A DNA stretch of 64,000 bases from Lichtheimia corymbifera B2541 (lineage: Eukaryota; Mucoromycota; Mucoromycetes; Mucorales; Lichtheimiaceae), in contig JNEU01001032.1 in NCBI GenBank assembly GCA_000697475.1, positions 1 through 64,000 on the forward strand, read 5' to 3'. Position 1 is the stretch's first letter. Every line of letters begins with the position of its first letter. The notes under the pieces are model-generated. The model worked only from the letters and a program-made list of their open reading frames with translations. It made no database searches and had not been told where the DNA came from. Shown here one piece after another: positions 60,032-64,000 of the stretch. Both the position numbers and the translations under genes were made by a program.

Positions 60032-60319
60032 TCGAATCAAGATGCAATAGAAGGGTGAGAGAATGATATCACGAATTTGTGAGAAGCGTAGTATGCGGAA
60101 GAAAACGACATAAGGATGGTTATTGTGTCACCTATGAGCATGACTCAAAAAAATCTCATCCGGGAATGATTGATGTTTCTCGTTCCGAATGCTTTGTGCC
60201 TGTTGAATTTTAAGCATTGACGTACAAAGATGTTATGTACCACAAGTATGCCGCTGTATCTTACACATGAACAATGTCTGTGATTGATTGGAGGAAGCCG
60301 TGTATAATGGATGTGCCAA

Positions 60320-60612
60320 AAAAAAAGTCGTAGCTGTAAGGGCAAAAAGTCGTAGCTGTAAGAGCGAAACGTCGTAGCTGTGAGAGCGAAACGTCGCACA
60401 TTAGATGTAATAGCGGAAAGTCGTAGCTGTAAGAGTAAAACGTCGTAGCTGTAAGAGCAAGAAGTCGTAGCTGTAAGAGTAAAACGTCGTAGCTGTAAGG
60501 TCAAAACGTCGTAGCTGTAAGGTCAAAACGTCGTAGCTGTAAGGTCAAAAAGTCGTAGCTGTAAGAGCAAACGTCGGACATTAGCTGTAAGAGTGAAACG
60601 ACGTAGCTATAG
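60320..60612 (+). repeat. 22-bp minisatellite, about 12 copies, between divergent P450 genes
   Basis: The consensus is roughly AGTCGTAGCTGTAAGAGCAAAA, with common variants (AACGTCG for AAGTCG, GGTCAAA for GAGCAAA). Two copies carry an insertion reading CGTCGCACATTAGATGTAAT / CGTCGGACATTAGCTGTAAG. Core units are regular at 22 bp. It produces a spurious 119-codon frame on the minus strand (60145-60504). It sits ~290 bp upstream of the P450-A start and ~1.1 kb from the P450-B start. Confidence 0.88.
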
Positions 60613-61713
60613 CTAACCTGCTTGCTATTTAAGCAGCCTCTTTATAATGGACATGTGGGTATGAGTACAGAAAGTGATTTGTGATAGTAAATAGGTGTCA
60701 TTGTTTGATTATGGATATTACCGGCTTGATTTCATGCGTGGGCAATCATCCCATCCAGGAGCTTTACAGATAAATCATTGGTGAAGGCGACCCATCAATA
60801 TCATCAATACATAGACATATACCGTTTTTGGTGACTACAGAAAATCACACGTCAACCAACATGTAAATATAAGGGAAGAATGACATCGCCCCGCACCATC
60901 CTTCTTTCAAACATCATGCCACTTTTTGATCGCTGACACCTTCAAGACGCAAGTTGATGTGAACACCACCGCGGGATAGTCCTCTTTTGTGAGCGACTCA
61001 TCTATAGATTAATATGCAGGATGATCTTTAGCGCTTCATTGTGATCCTACTTCATTGTCATCATTGTGATGTTTGGCTCTTTTTTCAAGGTGAAACGTAG
61101 TCATCTTGCTTGATGGAGCACGTAATCATATACATATGGCATTCCTTTTCATGAAGCTACCTCTCAAAAAAATGCATATGCAAAGTTAGATTGGGTGGCC
61201 TTGTTTACTACAACCATCATGGTCGAGATATAACTAATCTTTGGTTCCATAGCATATCCGCCCGATGAAAAAGCCGCAATGCTTAAATACTTGACTGCTA
61301 TTAACCGCCATCCTTTTTGAAGAATACACACAATGATATCGCTTGTTACTTTAACTGGATTGCGCAATGGCTAATGCCATATACGCAAGCTGAGCGATTG
61401 GATAGTCATGTCGTCGTCTCAGGGGTTTGGGATCAGGATCACCGCGTTTTTATTTACGCCACATGCAACCACAGCATCTCCTCATGCACTGCATTGATAG
61501 TAGCATATAAATGCAGCTGATGAATCATTTGGATGAATCATTTGCCAATCCACGTCTATCATTTGCTGCTTCACTTTTGGGATTCATCGCGTCTTGAACC
61601 GACCCTGACGTGCGCTGATACCCGAATCTCTCCCGACAACTTTTCTTGAAGGCACTTAAAGCTTTCTCTCACATCATTTTGTTACAGCTCCTTCGCTTTA
61701 CGCACAGTTTACT
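60613..61713. other. upstream region of P450 copy B
   Basis: About 1.1 kb, no gene recognised. The last 40 bp before the ATG are T/C-rich. Together with 60032-60319 and the minisatellite it forms the 1.7-kb shared upstream region of the P450 pair. Confidence 0.55.
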
Positions 61714-63997
61714 ATGGGACATCTGATTGAAATTTACAAATCGGTATCGAGTCAGCTCGTTGCATATGGCCTTGGTCGTTCTCAATCAAAGGTCACGATA
61801 TCAACCGCTATCGCATTGGTCACCTTTTATATGATATACCGGTCTACACAACCGCCCGCTCGCCTTAGACATATCCCGCATGTCAGTTTTTTCACTTATT
61901 TGGGTGCTTTCGTTAGAGGCAAGTCATTGAATTACGTTGCAAAAAACATCATTATGCCGGTAGCGATGAAATCCGAGAATGGGGTTTACATAGTACGTGA
62001 ATATCAATGAATTGATTCTTGGCGTGCATCTCTGCTGCTATATGGTTTATGTAATTTCATTTATGTGCGTTGGCTAACAGTATGATGCATTGCTACCTTT
62101 TTCGTAGCGTTTTGACCAAAATGGCTGGTCCATGCACATTACACGACCCGAGGCGGCCAAAACGTTCTTGCTCAAGACAGGTAATATGATGAGCAATACA
62201 CGTGGCAATCGCTTTCACTATTATGCATCGGCTGATTTTAAATTTATTTCCTTTCTCTGTAAGCAGACGTCTTCCCCAAAGCCGAGATTGGTAACGAAAG
62301 AGGAGACACTCTCCTCGGAAAGCTTGCTTTTCGAAGGAACATATTGACGCTGAATGGCGCTGGGTGGAAGGCGCATCGCAAAGTACGTATGCAATAACAG
62401 GGGAAATGGGATGCATAATAAACTCAAATCTTGTGCACGCTTTACAAATAGATAGCCAATCCTGCATTTCATCGATCCATGCCAATTGAGCTATTCGGTA
62501 CGCTATGTCAAAAGTCTTTGACGAAAATGATGGATGAACTGGATGATGACGGCAACATTGATTTCTACAACATTGCTGAAAGATTCACGCTTGATGCAAT
62601 TGGGCTGGCTGGATTTGGTAAGCTGTAATATCCAATGACTAAATGAGAGAAGTACTCATCTGAAGCGGGCGAAAAGGATTTGATTTCCATGCTATTGATG
62701 ATCCTCAAACTGAATGGGTAACGCGCTACAGCCGTATTGCAACTGAAACTTTAAATCCTTGGTTTTCAATCTTCTATAATCTCGATCAAAAGTACCGATT
62801 CCTCTTCCCGAAACGTGTGGAAATCCATCGTGAAAAGGATATCATGCTTAATATGATCGAAGAGATCATTGTGCACAAGCGTCAAACTTTTGATGATCAA
62901 GAAACCAATATCAAAGAATCTGAACGTGACCTTCTTACATTGATGATGGAAGCAGAGAAAAGTGGTGAGGGCACCATGACAAACGATGAGCTTCGAGTAA
63001 GTCATTTATTGGCTGTTGGGATCGGGTGCTCTTCTAACGCATCATCCATATCATATAGAACAACCTATGTGTCTTTTTCTTTGCTGGTCACGATACCACC
63101 GCTAATGCTTTATCCTATCAAACATATTATCTAGCTGCCAACCCGGTAAGAATTACCTGATGTTGATATACGGCTACTGATATAATCAACCCTGAAGGAT
63201 ATTCAAAGCAAAGCGAGAGAAGAGGTTCTTCGAGTCATGGGTGATGCTCCTCAGGATGTTTTGCCTACGCTAGAACAAACGCGTGAATTACCATACCTTA
63301 ATATGGTTATCAAAGAGGTATTGTTGCTCGTTCAAGATAACAGCTGTCACCAGGAGAGGATATGAATGGCTTTACCATATAGGCATTACGTATGAGCCCT
63401 CCAGCTGCCAATGTCGTAACTCGCGTGACCTGTGAAGATACCGAACTAGCAGGAACGTTTATACCAAAGGGCACAAGAGGAACCGTCGACATCTATAATC
63501 TGCATCACAACCCCACTGTGTGGAAGGTATGTTGAGGCATCCTTGATATTGCAAACTTACTTATCATTTCAAAGGATCCCGAGACGTTTAGACCCGAAAG
63601 ATTTGAACTCGGTGGTGAAGCAGAAAAACTTGCAGGGTTGGGTATGTCATGGCTTCCCTTCTCCAACGGGCAAAGACAGTGCATAGGTATTTAACACAAA
63701 AAGGGTTGTAGAAGTGCTTTGGATGAAGGCATTGATAATGCTTTTAAATGAATCATAGGCATGAATTTCTCTCTGGCAGAGCAGCGTGTGTTCCTGCCCA
63801 TGTTGTGTAAGTGCAAAAACGGCGAGCAACCCACGCCCAATGTTTATTAAGACCGCCCTGCTTTTATTTACTTAGTGAGGAAATATGAATGGCATCTACC
63901 CAAGGATTCGATTCATAAAGATGGGGTCCATCGTGCTGGTTTGACTGGGTTGAACAAGCCCAAAGATCTGTTGATCTCTTTCAGGAAACGCTATTGA
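61714..63997 (+). CDS. cytochrome P450 monooxygenase (copy B)
   Basis: Eleven exons (61714-61992, 62108-62180, 62267-62382, 62452-62617, 62677-62996, 63059-63145, 63198-63317, 63383-63526, 63575-63686, 63759-63806, 63876-63997) join to 528 aa. All P450 hallmarks are intact: N-terminal anchor (ISTAIALVTFYMIY, residues ~30-45) followed by a Pro-rich hinge (QPPARLRHIPHV), I-helix FFFAGHDTTANAL (~324-336), ExxR as EALR across the exon 7/8 boundary, a PERF-like RPERFEL, and heme loop FSNGQRQCIG (Cys ~470). It is an ER-membrane haem-thiolate enzyme needing a P450 reductase; substrate unknown. Its family is not assigned; its nearest relative in the window is copy A. The last residues FRKRY precede the stop 3 bp from the window end, so the gene is complete. 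Confidence 0.93.
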
Positions 63998-64000
63998 TAG

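Noticed and set aside
60145..60504. 119-codon minus-strand frame
   Set aside because: Produced by the 22-bp minisatellite (repeating LRRFTLTATT-like peptide).
60320..60612. CRISPR-like array
   Set aside because: The units are contiguous with no unique spacers, and this is a eukaryotic genome.

Overview
The window is nuclear DNA of a filamentous fungus, most likely an early-diverging one (Mucoromycota, Mucorales-like). The evidence is the architecture: almost every gene is cut by short GT-AG introns of about 45-90 bp, promoters are pyrimidine-rich, and the gene set mixes fungal genes with families more familiar from animals (focadhesin, IBTK, NIPSNAP, queuosine salvage). I found no rRNA, tRNA, CRISPR array or bacterial-type operon. 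Twenty-two protein genes could be assembled exon by exon. In 21 of them the joined reading frame is consistent end to end; the exception is a cytochrome P450 with a one-base frameshift. All exon boundaries are read from splice consensus plus frame plus family resemblance; none is backed by transcripts.

Layout. 1-676: small repeats, no gene. 677-7959 (-): a 1740-aa focadhesin-like helical-repeat protein, preceded by a 12-exon mitochondrial carrier. 8736-13395 (+): an IBTK-like ankyrin/RCC1/double-BTB protein, then SPT4 (13601-14126, +). 14281-15029 (-): acireductone dioxygenase. 15743-16684 (-): calmodulin. 16685-20559: a 3.9-kb gene-free stretch. 20560-24034: two C2H2 zinc-finger regulators, transcribed towards each other. 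26391-32916 (+): a methyltransferase with a myristoylation-type N-terminus, a TLC-domain membrane protein, a small BORCS6-like coiled-coil protein and the branch-point binding protein SF1/BBP. 33867-36074: an unrecognised 275-aa protein convergent with DCC1. 36606-39992 (+): PLP synthase PDX1/SNZ and a ketoacyl-ACP synthase. 40021-42905 (-): NIPSNAP and the queuosine-salvage protein QNG1.

42906-50004 is a 7-kb repeat island. It holds about ten copies of a ~170-bp degenerate unit, a duplicated ~450-bp tail, a 204-bp-arm palindrome, and an 802-bp foldback element whose insertion can be read against an uninterrupted copy nearby. 50005-53325 holds a histone-fold subunit (Dpb3/POLE4/CHRAC-like) convergent with UTP6. 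55534-57183 (+) is cytosolic-type NADP-isocitrate dehydrogenase. 57919-63997 holds two paralogous P450 genes arranged head to head around a spacer with a 22-bp minisatellite. One P450 looks intact. The other has a frameshift, an abnormal I-helix and an abnormal heme loop.

Most genes are housekeeping (transcription elongation, splicing, rRNA processing, replication/cohesion, methionine salvage, vitamin B6, mitochondrial fatty-acid synthesis) and do not form a pathway cluster. The most unusual material is the repeat island and the degenerate P450 of the divergent pair.
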